Shown piece after piece: positions 1 to 8,829 of a stretch of 64,000 nucleotides of DNA (position 1 is its first letter; each line of letters begins with the position of its first letter). The stretch spans positions 1-64,000 of the IMG/VR virus record IMGVR_UViG_3300009093_000036; one strand, 5' to 3'. The DNA comes from a virus. The notes under the pieces are model-generated. The model searched no databases. It was not told where the DNA came from and saw only the letters and a list, made by a program, of their open reading frames with translations. Both the position numbers and the translations under genes were made by a program.

Positions 1-70
1 CCTGCTCATGCAGGTCATCTCTCCTCCGAAGGTGAAGGTGCCACCGTCGGGCCTCGTGGTTCCGGGATGA
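1..70 (+). CDS. C-terminal end of an unknown protein (partial)
   Basis: An open frame entering from the left edge ends at a TGA at 68-70. Only 22 residues are visible, ending PPSGLVVPG. Its stop overlaps the ATG of the next gene (ATGA), the same coupling used through the rest of this operon, which is why I accept it as a real gene end. No function can be assigned. Confidence 0.5.
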   Translation, partial: LLMQVISPPKVKVPPSGLVVPG

Positions 71-792
71 CCCCGAGCCATCGTCTGAAGGTGCTCGCAG
101 CGGAGTGGCACGGATGCACCCGCTGCGGGCTCCACGAGATGCGCAACGGCCCGAACATCTTCTTCAGTCACGGCGCGACCCCTGCGAAGTACCTCATCGT
201 CGGCTCAGTGCCGACCGACAGCGACGAGATCTTCAACGGTCTCTTTTCTGGTGATGAAGGTGACCTCCTCTTCGCACTGCTGAAGGAGGTCGGCATCTCC
301 CTGGAGGAATGCCACTTCACGTACTCCGTGTCGTGTCGCCCGAAGGTCTTCATCCCGGCGACCGACACCGAAGACGAACGTGTCGAAGGAAGAGCTCCCG
401 GCAAGGATGAAGTCGTGGCGTGTCGGCCACGCCTCTACGAGATCCTCTACCAGGTCGACCCGCGCGCCATCATCACCTTGGGCGAAGTCGCCACGAAGTC
501 GATGGTACGTGGGCGTCTCCCCAAGTTCTCGGAGGTGGTCGGCAAGCAGTTCGTGTCGATGCTTCCGGCAGCCACTCCCGAAGATCATGCCGATGGGAAC
601 GTTCGGGGAAAGGGTCGGCACCACGACCTGACGTACCCGGTGTTCGCAGTCCCCGACATGTCCGCCATCATCAACAACCCGAGCACGGCTGCGCATGGTC
701 CGCACAACGTTGCGATGAGGACCCTGCTCCGAGCTCATGACACCGCAGAGTTCGTGTTGCAGAACGAACACGCCACCATGAGAGGTTCCTGA
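67..792 (+). CDS. Family 4 uracil-DNA glycosylase-like Fe-S protein
   Basis: 241 residues. Four cysteines sit in the family 4 arrangement for a 4Fe-4S cluster: C17 and C20 (CTRCGLHE), C90 (SVSCRPK) and C119 (VVACRPRL). The usual GEGPG active-site motif is replaced by GSVPTDSDE near residue 46, and ITLGEVATKSM near 136 fits the conserved LG..A helix. Family members remove uracil from DNA, and related phage proteins are sometimes DNA-polymerase associated. The diverged motif A leaves catalytic activity uncertain. It lies upstream of the replication genes, and its stop overlaps the next start (TGATG). Confidence 0.75.
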   Translation: MTPSHRLKVLAAEWHGCTRCGLHEMRNGPNIFFSHGATPAKYLIVGSVPTDSDEIFNGLFSGDEGDLLFALLKEVGISLEECHFTYSVSCRPKVFIPATDTEDERVEGRAPGKDEVVACRPRLYEILYQVDPRAIITLGEVATKSMVRGRLPKFSEVVGKQFVSMLPAATPEDHADGNVRGKGRHHDLTYPVFAVPDMSAIINNPSTAAHGPHNVAMRTLLRAHDTAEFVLQNEHATMRGS

Positions 793-1211
793 TGTCCAAG
801 CAATCCCTGTACGCCGCACAGTCCGCCTACGAGAGCTCGCTCGCCACGTACGAGGCCTTCCGCACCCAGAATGCGGATGTCCTCGACGAGCACGATCACC
901 TCGCGGTCAGCCTGAACGAGTCCCTCGAAGTCCTGAAGAACGAGCTGCGAGACAACGCCGCCACGATCGGAAAGAAGTTCGGCTCGTTCTCGATCTCGGT
1001 GCCGCGCATCTACGACGTGGAAGCTCTTCGCAGGAGCCTCGGCAAGAAGGCCGACCCGTACGTGAAGGTCGTCGAGAGCGTCGACAGCAAGAAGTTCGAG
1101 GAAGCCGTCGAGAAGGGTCTCGTCGACCGTTCGGTCGAAGAGGTCGTCGTCGGGCAAGGCACTCCCCGCATCTCCGGTGGCCCGAAGCCGCCGTCGATTT
1201 TCCAGCGGTGA
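792..1211 (+). CDS. Hypothetical protein, helical, early operon
   Basis: 139 residues starting at the A of the preceding TGA. The first ~60 residues look helical and probably coiled-coil (heptad-like L/A spacing around SLNESLEVLKNEL). The tail is charged and Pro/Gly-rich. I do not recognise a family. Its stop overlaps the GTG of the next gene, so it is co-translated with the replication operon. Confidence 0.6.
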   Translation: MSKQSLYAAQSAYESSLATYEAFRTQNADVLDEHDHLAVSLNESLEVLKNELRDNAATIGKKFGSFSISVPRIYDVEALRRSLGKKADPYVKVVESVDSKKFEEAVEKGLVDRSVEEVVVGQGTPRISGGPKPPSIFQR

Positions 1212-1573
1212 GCTTCGAGATCATCCAGTTGGTCGAAGTGTGGGACGTCGAGGGAGAGCCCGTCGAAGAGCTCAGCTCGAAGTCCTACTTGACCGAGAAA
1301 GACCTGTACATGTCCGCCGACAAGTTCGCCTCGCTGACCGCTGGCAACAAGCTCGCTCGTGTTCGCCGTGAGATCTCCGAGAGCATCGGAGGGCCCGGCT
1401 ACAGCTCGATCCGGGTCTCGACCAGCATCGAAGTCGCCTGCGACCAGCACGAGGCCTCCATCAAGGCCGCCGCAGAAGCAACGATCGCCGAGTGCACCAT
1501 CCTCAACGAGGAAGCGATCCTGAAGGCCTACGACGGCCTGAAGGCGCACCGCAAGACCCTGGGCCTCGAATGA
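1208..1573 (+). CDS. Hypothetical protein
   Basis: 121 residues with a GTG start inside the previous stop (GTGA). It has a mixed beta N-terminus (FEIIQLVEVWDVEG) and an Ala/Glu-rich helical C-terminal half with one Cys pair in the middle (EVACDQH, AECTIL). No recognised domain. The tight overlap with both neighbours supports it as a real operon member. Confidence 0.6.
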   Translation: MSFEIIQLVEVWDVEGEPVEELSSKSYLTEKDLYMSADKFASLTAGNKLARVRREISESIGGPGYSSIRVSTSIEVACDQHEASIKAAAEATIAECTILNEEAILKAYDGLKAHRKTLGLE

Positions 1574-1896
1574 ACTCGGGGTACAAGGGTTCTCGCGTCG
1601 GCATCACGAAGACCACGATCGAGAACACCACGCTGGTGTACGAGGTTCAGTTCGTCGACGAAGATGGTGTTGTGCACGGCATCATGCGGCACGGCGTCCC
1701 TCTCGACAACGAGTCCGAGATCAGCATCAAGACCAACGAGCTCCTGGACGTCCTTCGCAAGCGCGCTGAGGCCTTCCACTTCGCGTCGCCTGCGAGCGGC
1801 GTCCTACCCTCAGCGATCGGAGGACCGCGTGGAATCGCAGAGTCCCTGGGAAATACCGGCCAGACGCCTGATGAGCCTGAAGGAACTCAAGGGTAA
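1570..1896 (+). CDS. Hypothetical protein
   Basis: The ATG at 1570 overlaps the previous TGA (ATGA), so I prefer it to the longer upstream reading in the same frame. 108 residues with a beta-rich first half (TLVYEVQFVDEDGVV) and a disordered Pro/Gly-rich tail. Its 3' end overlaps the start of the next gene by about 68 bp. Function unknown. Confidence 0.55.
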   Translation: MNSGYKGSRVGITKTTIENTTLVYEVQFVDEDGVVHGIMRHGVPLDNESEISIKTNELLDVLRKRAEAFHFASPASGVLPSAIGGPRGIAESLGNTGQTPDEPEGTQG

Positions 1897-2908
1897 CGTC
1901 GACGCCGACGCCGCCCTTCACCTTCCGGATCTCATCTACGACGTCAGCAGCGACGACCACAGCATCCGCTTCGAGCCCATCCCGCTCTCCACGCTTCTCG
2001 GCGAGGAAGAGCAGGATGTGGTCGGGGCCACGATCGAGCGCGATCGAAACGCAGAGGGTAGGCGCGAGGACAAGTACATCTTCACGCGCTGGAGCCGCTC
2101 GCAACTTCTTTCCCTACTGGGGACGAAGGAGAAGTGGTTCAGCTTCGTCGGGCTCGACCGTCAAGCCGATGAGCTCAACGCACGCCTGCACGGGATGAGT
2201 GGCCACAACCTCCGGACGCAGAGTGCCGTCGAGGACAGTTTCCCCGTGAAGCTCATCCGCGGCCTGGTGAGCCGAGAGTACGCCGACATCCCGAACACCG
2301 AGATCATGAAGGCGGTAGTCGACACCGTTCCCGAGACCTCGATGGCGCTTCGTCATGCCAGTGGCATCACGGACCGTGCCTTCTACGCGTACATCATCTC
2401 GCCGACCCCCATCACGATCCCCAACACGAAGTTCTTCGCGTACCCGGGAGCTGTCGTGAAGAACAGCGAGGTCGGCTACACCTCCCTGTGGGTGATCCCG
2501 TCGCTCGTCGTTCGTGCCTACGGGGTGCCGATCGTCATCGAGAGCCAGGCCGTGCTGCGGCGAATCCATCGCGGCAAGGTCGACCTCCCCACCAAGTTCA
2601 AGGAGGCCTTCGAGAAGTGCGCAGCCTCCTGGACCGACATGGCGTCGAAGATCCCGGTGCTCGCCTCGAAGTCCTACTTGAACGAAGACGATGCTGTGGC
2701 CGCCATGGAGCGCCTCCTCTCCTCGTGCCTGTCCAGGAAGGACTTCATCGACCTGTGCCGAGACACCTACCGCTCCCAGACCCGACTGCACACCGCGCTC
2801 GACATCTTCGAGTCGATCACCGAGGCGTGTGCCTCGTACACCAACCGCGACGAGAGCTATGAGGTAGGTGCCATCGCCGGCGCCGTCCTCTACCGCCTCG
2901 TCTTCTAG
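1829..2908 (+). CDS. Possible DUF932-like phage protein
   Basis: I chose the GTG at 1829 because a strong GGAGG lies 6-10 bases upstream; this gives 359 residues. The pattern SFPVKLIRGLVSREYADIPN followed by a beta-rich core with KNSEVGYTSL resembles DUF932 proteins, which are common in phages and plasmids beside replication and recombination genes. That assignment is from memory of the family pattern and is tentative. It is one of the few genes here ending in TAG. Confidence 0.55.
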   Translation: MESQSPWEIPARRLMSLKELKGNVDADAALHLPDLIYDVSSDDHSIRFEPIPLSTLLGEEEQDVVGATIERDRNAEGRREDKYIFTRWSRSQLLSLLGTKEKWFSFVGLDRQADELNARLHGMSGHNLRTQSAVEDSFPVKLIRGLVSREYADIPNTEIMKAVVDTVPETSMALRHASGITDRAFYAYIISPTPITIPNTKFFAYPGAVVKNSEVGYTSLWVIPSLVVRAYGVPIVIESQAVLRRIHRGKVDLPTKFKEAFEKCAASWTDMASKIPVLASKSYLNEDDAVAAMERLLSSCLSRKDFIDLCRDTYRSQTRLHTALDIFESITEACASYTNRDESYEVGAIAGAVLYRLVF

Positions 2909-2935
2909 CCGCTGCCGCCTGTGCCATGCGTGACG

Positions 2936-2990
2936 TGACCATCACTACAGGTGGTGGTGCTCACGAAGGCCTTGCGGTGAGCGGTGGTCA
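2936..2990 (+). terminator. Inverted-repeat structure between operon segments
   Basis: TGACCA (2936-2941) pairs with TGGTCA (2985-2990), and inside it GCTCAC (2959-2964) pairs with GTGAGC (2977-2982). It fills the 120-bp gap before the helicase gene, the largest gap in the early region. There is no T-run, so it could be a weak terminator, a processing site or an operator. Confidence 0.35.
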
Positions 2991-3028
2991 TCAACAAGAT
3001 GCCCTTCCCAAAAAACGGAGGCCTGTGA

Positions 3029-4564
3029 GTGTCAACGATCGCTCTTGAGCTCATCGCCGCCATGATCAAGGTCGGCGACATCGGCCCGATTCACCGCGGA
3101 GAGTTCCGCAAGGAGCACTGCACAGACGCTGGATCGGAGTCGCTGTTCGACTTCCTTTCGCACTACCGACAGATCACCGACGGCCAGGGGCATGTCCCTG
3201 CGATGTCCGTCATCAAGGATCGCTTCCAGCACATCAACCTGCCGGAGACCGCAGAGGTCATCGACCTGCCTGCTCTCGTGTACGAGGCTCGGTCCTACCG
3301 TACGAAGCTGAGCATCCAGGCTCTCACCGAGAAGATGGTCGCAGCCATGGATGCCGTCGACCCCATCGGCGAGCTTCGCATCGTTAGAGCCGAGTTCGAC
3401 GAGATCATGAAGGACGCGGGGTCGAGCCGCGACATGGACTTCCACGAGTCCGCCTTCGAGATCCTGGAGGACTACAGCAACAAGACGATCCTCAAGCAGG
3501 GCCTCCCGTGGCCGTGGAAGGGGTTGAACGACTCCACCCAGGGCCTGCACGCCGGAGAGTTCTACATCATCTCGGGACGCCCGAAGTCGAGGAAGACCTT
3601 CGTCGCCCTCTACATCGCGGCGTACATGATGCGTTACCACAAGCTGCGCATCTTGTTCATCTCGCCCGAGATGCCTCCGCGACAGATCATGTTGCGGTTC
3701 ATGGCCTTCCTCGCGGAGGTCCACTACAGCCAGTTCAAGAAGGGCGAGCTGGATGCGTTCGAGGAGCAGCAGCTCTTCGACATCATCGGCATGTTCTTGG
3801 ACGAGCTGCAAGGCTCGCTCGACCCCGAGTTCACGTCCTACACGGACGAGCCTTCTGCGATCCAGGCTCCGGGCAGCCAGGGCGCGTTCATCGTCACGAA
3901 AGCCACCGGACAACCGGTGACGTTCATCGAGGCGAAGATCAAGGAGCACCGCCCGCACGTCGTCATCGTCGACTCGTTCTACCGCCTCGGCGTGTCCGGA
4001 GGTCAGAAGTATGACTCGGACTGGAAAGCTCTGACGTCCGTCAGCCGTCTGCTGAAGGACATGGCGATGGAGCACGAAGTCGCGCTCATCGGAACGCACC
4101 AGCTCAACCGCGACGCGGAAGAGAAGGTCGGAACGCTGGCCAACCTCGGGTACTCGGACGCCATCGCGCAGGACTGCGACATGGCTCTCCGGGTCATCAC
4201 GGCGAAGCGGAAGGGCGGAGATCGCTCCGCTCTGTACGTCCTCGGTGGTCGTGAAACCGAATGCGAGGGTGTCATCATCCACAACGAGCCCTGCAACAAC
4301 TTCGGGGAGATCGAGCCGATCCTCCCAGGCACCAAGAAGAAGTTGTTGTCGATGCTCGCCTCGGAAGAGGATGCAGAAGCAACGGCCGAGAAGGAAGCTG
4401 CGGACGCAGAGGCTGCGAAGCGCGGACAGCCGAAGAACTTCGGGAATCGTGCGAACAGCGCGATGAAGAACAAGTTGGCGAACGCGAACCCGGGGCTCAG
4501 CTCCGTCGAGCTCATCCGTCCCGAAGACCTCGGGGAAGAGGAGGCGGATGGCGCAGAGCATTGA
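3029..4564 (+). CDS. DnaB-type replicative helicase
   Basis: 511 residues, GTG start with CGGAGG upstream. A RecA-like ATPase core follows an alpha-helical N-terminal domain. Walker A is at 183-190 (GRPKSRKT), the catalytic Glu motif SPEM is near 212-215, Walker B VVIVDSF is at 311-317, and the sensor Gln THQLNR is near 356-361. The residue before the catalytic Lys is Arg rather than the usual Gly. The C-terminal ~70 residues are charged and low complexity. It unwinds the fork and should pair with the primase whose start overlaps its end. Confidence 0.88.
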   Translation: MSTIALELIAAMIKVGDIGPIHRGEFRKEHCTDAGSESLFDFLSHYRQITDGQGHVPAMSVIKDRFQHINLPETAEVIDLPALVYEARSYRTKLSIQALTEKMVAAMDAVDPIGELRIVRAEFDEIMKDAGSSRDMDFHESAFEILEDYSNKTILKQGLPWPWKGLNDSTQGLHAGEFYIISGRPKSRKTFVALYIAAYMMRYHKLRILFISPEMPPRQIMLRFMAFLAEVHYSQFKKGELDAFEEQQLFDIIGMFLDELQGSLDPEFTSYTDEPSAIQAPGSQGAFIVTKATGQPVTFIEAKIKEHRPHVVIVDSFYRLGVSGGQKYDSDWKALTSVSRLLKDMAMEHEVALIGTHQLNRDAEEKVGTLANLGYSDAIAQDCDMALRVITAKRKGGDRSALYVLGGRETECEGVIIHNEPCNNFGEIEPILPGTKKKLLSMLASEEDAEATAEKEAADAEAAKRGQPKNFGNRANSAMKNKLANANPGLSSVELIRPEDLGEEEADGAEH

Positions 4565-5561
4565 GGAGGTCCTGCGTCAGCTAGCTCCGCAGTCCCTCAT
4601 CGGCGCGGTTCTCTCGACCAACTACGTGATGGTCCGCTGCCCGTTCCACGGCGGCGGTCTTGAGCGTACGCCGTCGTGCTCGGTGTCCCGAGTGAAGCCC
4701 GTCTTCTTCTGCCATGGATGCAGCGTCGGCGGAAACATCGGGAAGTTCCTGCGTCAGGTAGGGGCTCCGTCAGATGTCGCGAAGTCGATGGTCGAGAAGA
4801 TCGCCTACGACTACAGCGAGTACGGAGACGGCAAGAACGCCCACTCCATCTTCACGGGAGCGAATCCCTACCGAGGGAAGTTCATCCTGGATGACGAGAT
4901 CCTGGATGGATGGCGTCTGCGTCCAGAATCCCTCTACCGGGCGGGCTTCAAGGAGCGTACGCTCCGGCACTTCGAGGTCGGGGTCGACCACACGATGGCC
5001 CGTGTGACCTTCCCCCTTCGCAACCTGTACGGTGAGCTCGTTGGCGTATCCGGCCGCACGATGGTCAAGGACCTCGAACCTCGGTACAAAATCTACTCCG
5101 AGAAGGACCTGGCTCGGTTCGGCGTCAGTCCGAACTACTCCATGGCGTCTATCAAGGGTGCGCTCCTCTGGCATGCCCACCTCATCTTCCCGATCTGCTT
5201 TCGGGATCGCTCCCCCATCATCGTGTGCGAGGGCTTCAAGGCCGCGATGTGGGTCTGGCAGATGGGGCACCACAACGTCGTCGCCCTCGTCGGCGCGCAC
5301 TTGACCAAGCTCCAGGCGGAGCTCCTCGCCCGTACTGCGAGCGAGGTCACGCTCTTCCTCGACAACAACGAAGCAGGACACAAAGGAACGCACGCAGCAG
5401 GAAAGCTACTCGTCAACAAGAACATCGTGAAAGTCGCTAAGTACCCCGACCTGAGACAGCAGGCCGATCAACTTCAAGAAGCAGAGATCCAGTCCGCACT
5501 AAGCAACGCTCCGTACTACGTGAAGTGGAAATCAGAGAACAAGGAAAAGAGAACATCATGA
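4548..5561 (+). CDS. DNA primase (CHC2 zinc finger plus Toprim)
   Basis: 337 residues. The N-terminal zinc finger has C31, H34, C55 and C58 (RCPFH ... FCHGC). The Toprim fold shows the acidic IIVCEGFKAAM near residue 226 and LFLDNNEAGHKG near 271, where the second Asp of the usual DxD is Asn/Glu. It lacks a fused helicase domain, so it is a stand-alone DnaG-like primase making RNA primers. It overlaps the helicase gene by 17 bp, consistent with a helicase-primase pair. Confidence 0.88.
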   Translation: MAQSIEEVLRQLAPQSLIGAVLSTNYVMVRCPFHGGGLERTPSCSVSRVKPVFFCHGCSVGGNIGKFLRQVGAPSDVAKSMVEKIAYDYSEYGDGKNAHSIFTGANPYRGKFILDDEILDGWRLRPESLYRAGFKERTLRHFEVGVDHTMARVTFPLRNLYGELVGVSGRTMVKDLEPRYKIYSEKDLARFGVSPNYSMASIKGALLWHAHLIFPICFRDRSPIIVCEGFKAAMWVWQMGHHNVVALVGAHLTKLQAELLARTASEVTLFLDNNEAGHKGTHAAGKLLVNKNIVKVAKYPDLRQQADQLQEAEIQSALSNAPYYVKWKSENKEKRTS

Positions 5562-6811
5562 GCACCAACAGCTTTCAGCCCCGCATGCGCGGTCATCAGC
5601 CCCAGTCCCGGTTCGCCAACTCGGCGAAGGCGGCGAAGGCAGCCTCGGCCCGCACGCAGTTCAAGCGCCCCGATGGCGCGTTCGATCGTCTCGTGCTCGG
5701 CTCCACGCCGATCTGGGTGCGGCTGAACCCGGACCAGCTCTACGAGCAGCTCCTCTACAGCCGTGAGGAGAAGAAGCTCATCGAGACGAAGATCCCGACG
5801 AAGGAGAACCCGACGCCGGAGTACACGGCCCGTCCCTGGTACGAGTACACCGGGCACTACGTCGTGGCGCGCAAGCGTCCGTTCATCTGCTCGTCCGGCC
5901 CGGGCCGTGACCAGCCGTGCCGAGGCTGTGCGATCCGCGCGAAGTTCTACGACATCCTGCGCGATCAGGAGAAGGCGACGTCCGTGAAGGACGAGGAGAA
6001 GCGGAAGCACCCGCCGATCCAGGCCAGCACGCGCTACGGCATGGCCTGCACGTGCGTCGAGAAGATCTTCGAGATGCCGGTGATGAAGGACGGCAAGCCC
6101 CGCAAGGGCAAGAACGGCCAGGACATCACCTCGTTCATGCCGGCTCCGCTCAGCGGCGTGCCGATCACGAAGCAGGGCTCGATGCCCTTCGAGTTCGGGC
6201 GCAACTTCCACTGGAGCTTCGGCCCCGTTCACCTCGCGCAGCTCGCGGAGATGGACATGGACCTCTGGAACTCCTGCGCGAACTGCAAGAGCGATCTCAT
6301 GACGACGGAGATGCACTGTGCCGAGTGCAACGCCGTCACCTTCGAGATCCCCGAGGGCGTCACGGGCTCGGATCTGCGCGCTCTCCGCGAGCAGCCGATC
6401 AAGTGCAACGCATGCGGCACCGAGGGGAACTGCCTCCCGGTCATCCTGTGCACGGGCTGCGACACCCCGGAGGAGGGCTCGATCCTCAAGTTCGACCTGC
6501 GCCTCAAGACGGTGCCGATCGACGACAAGAAGTCGGACCTGAAGCTGGAGGACTTCCGCGTCCCCAACTACGTCACCATCTTCAAGCAGAACCCGACCTG
6601 GGCCGAGCGCATCTCGGAGCTCGTGATGAGCCCGCTCGACATCGTCACGATCCTCGCGCCGGACAGCATCGATCAGCAGGCCTGGACGCTGCCGGACGAT
6701 CTCAAGGCCGTCGACGCCGGCTACCACCTCAAGGAGAAGGCGAGCCAGCCCTACGGCAGCGACGAGGGCGACGCGGATCAGATGTCCTTCAGCGACGACA
6801 CGTCGAGCTGA
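5558..6811 (+). CDS. Zinc-ribbon protein with acidic tail, candidate ssDNA-binding protein
   Basis: 417 residues; the ATG at 5558 overlaps the primase stop and has AGGAAAAGAG upstream. Cys clusters occur at CSSGPG..PCRGC, CANC..CAEC and CNAC..CTGC. The C-terminus is strongly acidic (SDEGDADQMSF...DD), a tail type typical of phage single-strand binding proteins. Its position between primase and polymerase supports an SSB-like replication role, but this is inference; no OB-fold signature is evident by eye. Its codons favour gcg, cgc and ctc more than its neighbours', which may mean high expression. Confidence 0.7.
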   Translation: MSTNSFQPRMRGHQPQSRFANSAKAAKAASARTQFKRPDGAFDRLVLGSTPIWVRLNPDQLYEQLLYSREEKKLIETKIPTKENPTPEYTARPWYEYTGHYVVARKRPFICSSGPGRDQPCRGCAIRAKFYDILRDQEKATSVKDEEKRKHPPIQASTRYGMACTCVEKIFEMPVMKDGKPRKGKNGQDITSFMPAPLSGVPITKQGSMPFEFGRNFHWSFGPVHLAQLAEMDMDLWNSCANCKSDLMTTEMHCAECNAVTFEIPEGVTGSDLRALREQPIKCNACGTEGNCLPVILCTGCDTPEEGSILKFDLRLKTVPIDDKKSDLKLEDFRVPNYVTIFKQNPTWAERISELVMSPLDIVTILAPDSIDQQAWTLPDDLKAVDAGYHLKEKASQPYGSDEGDADQMSFSDDTSS

Positions 6812-6822
6812 GCTGACGAGGC

Positions 6823-8823
6823 ATGCCCAGACTTCGTCTGCTGCCCCCGGTAGAGGAAGTCCGGTCGTGGGAGGCATGTATCCCCGTGTTGCATCTTCTG
6901 ATGCAGCGCGGGGGTACTATCGCCATCGACACCGAGACGACCGGCCTGAAGATCATGGAGGATCGCATCCTCTTCTGGTCGATGGCTACCGAGGACAATC
7001 GGTGGTGCTTTCCAGCGGAGTTCATCTACGCGTTCGAGCGCCTGTTCGCCCGCACCGACATCAGTTGGTGTATGGCAAACGCGAAGTACGACCTGCACAT
7101 GCTTCGCAACGCCGGCATCGTGATCGCTGGCAAGGTCCTCGACATCATCGTCATGGACGCGATGATGGACGACACCCGCCCGCACGGTCTCAAGGACCAG
7201 GCGTGGTTGTCGTACGAAGCGAAGTGGGGTGAGTTCAAGGAGCTCTTCCTCGACCCGCTCGTCGTAGGTCAGAAGCTCGGCCTCGACAAGAACGCGTTCC
7301 GCGACTTCAAGAAGATGACGGGAGGCGACAAGCTCCTGTACGTCTACCAGCAGGCTCCGCAGTTGCTGGTCGACTATGCGAGCTGCGACGCCTACTTCAC
7401 CTTCCTCCTGCATCAGGACCTCTCGAACCAGCTTGCAAGCGAGCTGCTGCCCGTGGAGATCGCTCCCGGCTTCGAGACCCTGTACGACTACTTCCAGGTC
7501 CTGGAAGTTCCGATGACCCGCACGCTCTGGAACCTGGAGCGCCGTGGTGTCCTCGTCGACCTCGACTATGTGAAGAAGATCGATGAGCCCATGCGGAACG
7601 GCATCGCTGCCGCAACGCGCGAGCTCCACGACATGATCGGGAGACAGTTCAACCCGAAGTCCTCGGATCAGCTCCGAGACATCCTCTATGGAGGAAACAG
7701 CACGTTCAACTTGAAGCCCGTGAAGTACACGAAGGGCGGCAAGAAGGCGGCTGTCGAGGGCACCGACGAGAAGTCCCTCAAGATCCTCATGGAGCGCAGC
7801 TCCAACAGCATGGCTGGCAAGTTCATCTTCAAGCTCCTGGAGTTGAAGAAGCTGGTCAAGCTCCACGGCACGTACGTCAAGAACATCGGAGACCACCTCG
7901 GCCCCGATGGGCGTATCCACACCCGGTACAACCAGGCCGGCGCTCGAACGTCACGCCTGAGCTCGTCTGACCCGAACATGCAGAACCTGCCGCGCCCCGA
8001 CCCGAAGAGCGACCCCTACGGCATCCGAGGGATGTTCGTGTCGTCGCCTGGCAAGGACCTGCTGGACGGAGACTACCCGCAGATCGAGTTCCGCGTCGCT
8101 GCCGTGCAGGCAGACGAGGAGTCGATGATGGATGCCGTCCGCAAGGGCTGGGACATCCACAACGCCAACACGACGAACATGTTCGGCATCCCGTACGAGG
8201 ATGTGGCTGCCGCCAAGAAGAAGTCCAAGGCGGAGCTGACCAAGTACGACCTGGAAGTGCTGGCACGTCGTAACGAGTCCAAGACCGTTGGTCTCGGCAC
8301 CCTCTTCGGTGAGGGCGAGACGAAGATGGCCTTGCAGCTCAACATCTCGAAGGAGCGCGCCGGCGAGCTGAAGAATGCATTCTTCTCCGCCTACCCCAAG
8401 ATCTACGACAACATCATGTTCTGCCATGGGTACGCCATGGAGAAGGGGCACTCCTTCACGATGTTCGGCCGCATGCGCCGTTTGCATCGTATCGGAAGCC
8501 CCTTGAGCAACGGCCGCATCATCGCTCAGGAACAACGTCAGGCGTACAACATGCACGTGCAGGGCAGCGCAGCCGAGCTGATGAAGCTCGCCATGCTGCT
8601 CGTCGACAATGACCCTGACTTCAAGAGCCTCGGTGGAGAGCTCCTGCTCACCGTTCACGATGAGCTGGTAGGCGAAGCACCGAAGGACACGTCCAAGGAC
8701 TGTGCTGAGGTGATGGCGCAGTTGATGGGCAGGCCGATTCAGTGGGGTCCCCTCCAGATGGAGTACCCCGTGCCCATCACGCCCGACATCGGTCGGGCCC
8801 ACCGTTGGAACGAAGCAAAGTGA
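6823..8823 (+). CDS. Family A DNA polymerase with 3'-5' exonuclease
   Basis: 666 residues. The N-terminal DnaQ-like exonuclease has D36 and E38 (AIDTETTG). The polymerase domain shows GRIHTRYNQAGARTSRLSS, motif A LDGDYPQIEFR, motif B R483...K487..GL491GTLFG, and motif C LLTVHDELV. There is no 5'-3' exonuclease domain. In motif B the position matching E. coli Pol I Phe762 is Leu (L491), and that matching Tyr766 is Phe (F495). This is the replicative polymerase of the phage. Confidence 0.95.
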   Translation: MPRLRLLPPVEEVRSWEACIPVLHLLMQRGGTIAIDTETTGLKIMEDRILFWSMATEDNRWCFPAEFIYAFERLFARTDISWCMANAKYDLHMLRNAGIVIAGKVLDIIVMDAMMDDTRPHGLKDQAWLSYEAKWGEFKELFLDPLVVGQKLGLDKNAFRDFKKMTGGDKLLYVYQQAPQLLVDYASCDAYFTFLLHQDLSNQLASELLPVEIAPGFETLYDYFQVLEVPMTRTLWNLERRGVLVDLDYVKKIDEPMRNGIAAATRELHDMIGRQFNPKSSDQLRDILYGGNSTFNLKPVKYTKGGKKAAVEGTDEKSLKILMERSSNSMAGKFIFKLLELKKLVKLHGTYVKNIGDHLGPDGRIHTRYNQAGARTSRLSSSDPNMQNLPRPDPKSDPYGIRGMFVSSPGKDLLDGDYPQIEFRVAAVQADEESMMDAVRKGWDIHNANTTNMFGIPYEDVAAAKKKSKAELTKYDLEVLARRNESKTVGLGTLFGEGETKMALQLNISKERAGELKNAFFSAYPKIYDNIMFCHGYAMEKGHSFTMFGRMRRLHRIGSPLSNGRIIAQEQRQAYNMHVQGSAAELMKLAMLLVDNDPDFKSLGGELLLTVHDELVGEAPKDTSKDCAEVMAQLMGRPIQWGPLQMEYPVPITPDIGRAHRWNEAK

Positions 8824-8829
8824 GGACAG

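Noticed and set aside
3032-4561. 509-codon minus-strand frame opposite the helicase
   Set aside because: The plus-strand frame carries all helicase motifs; the antisense product has none.
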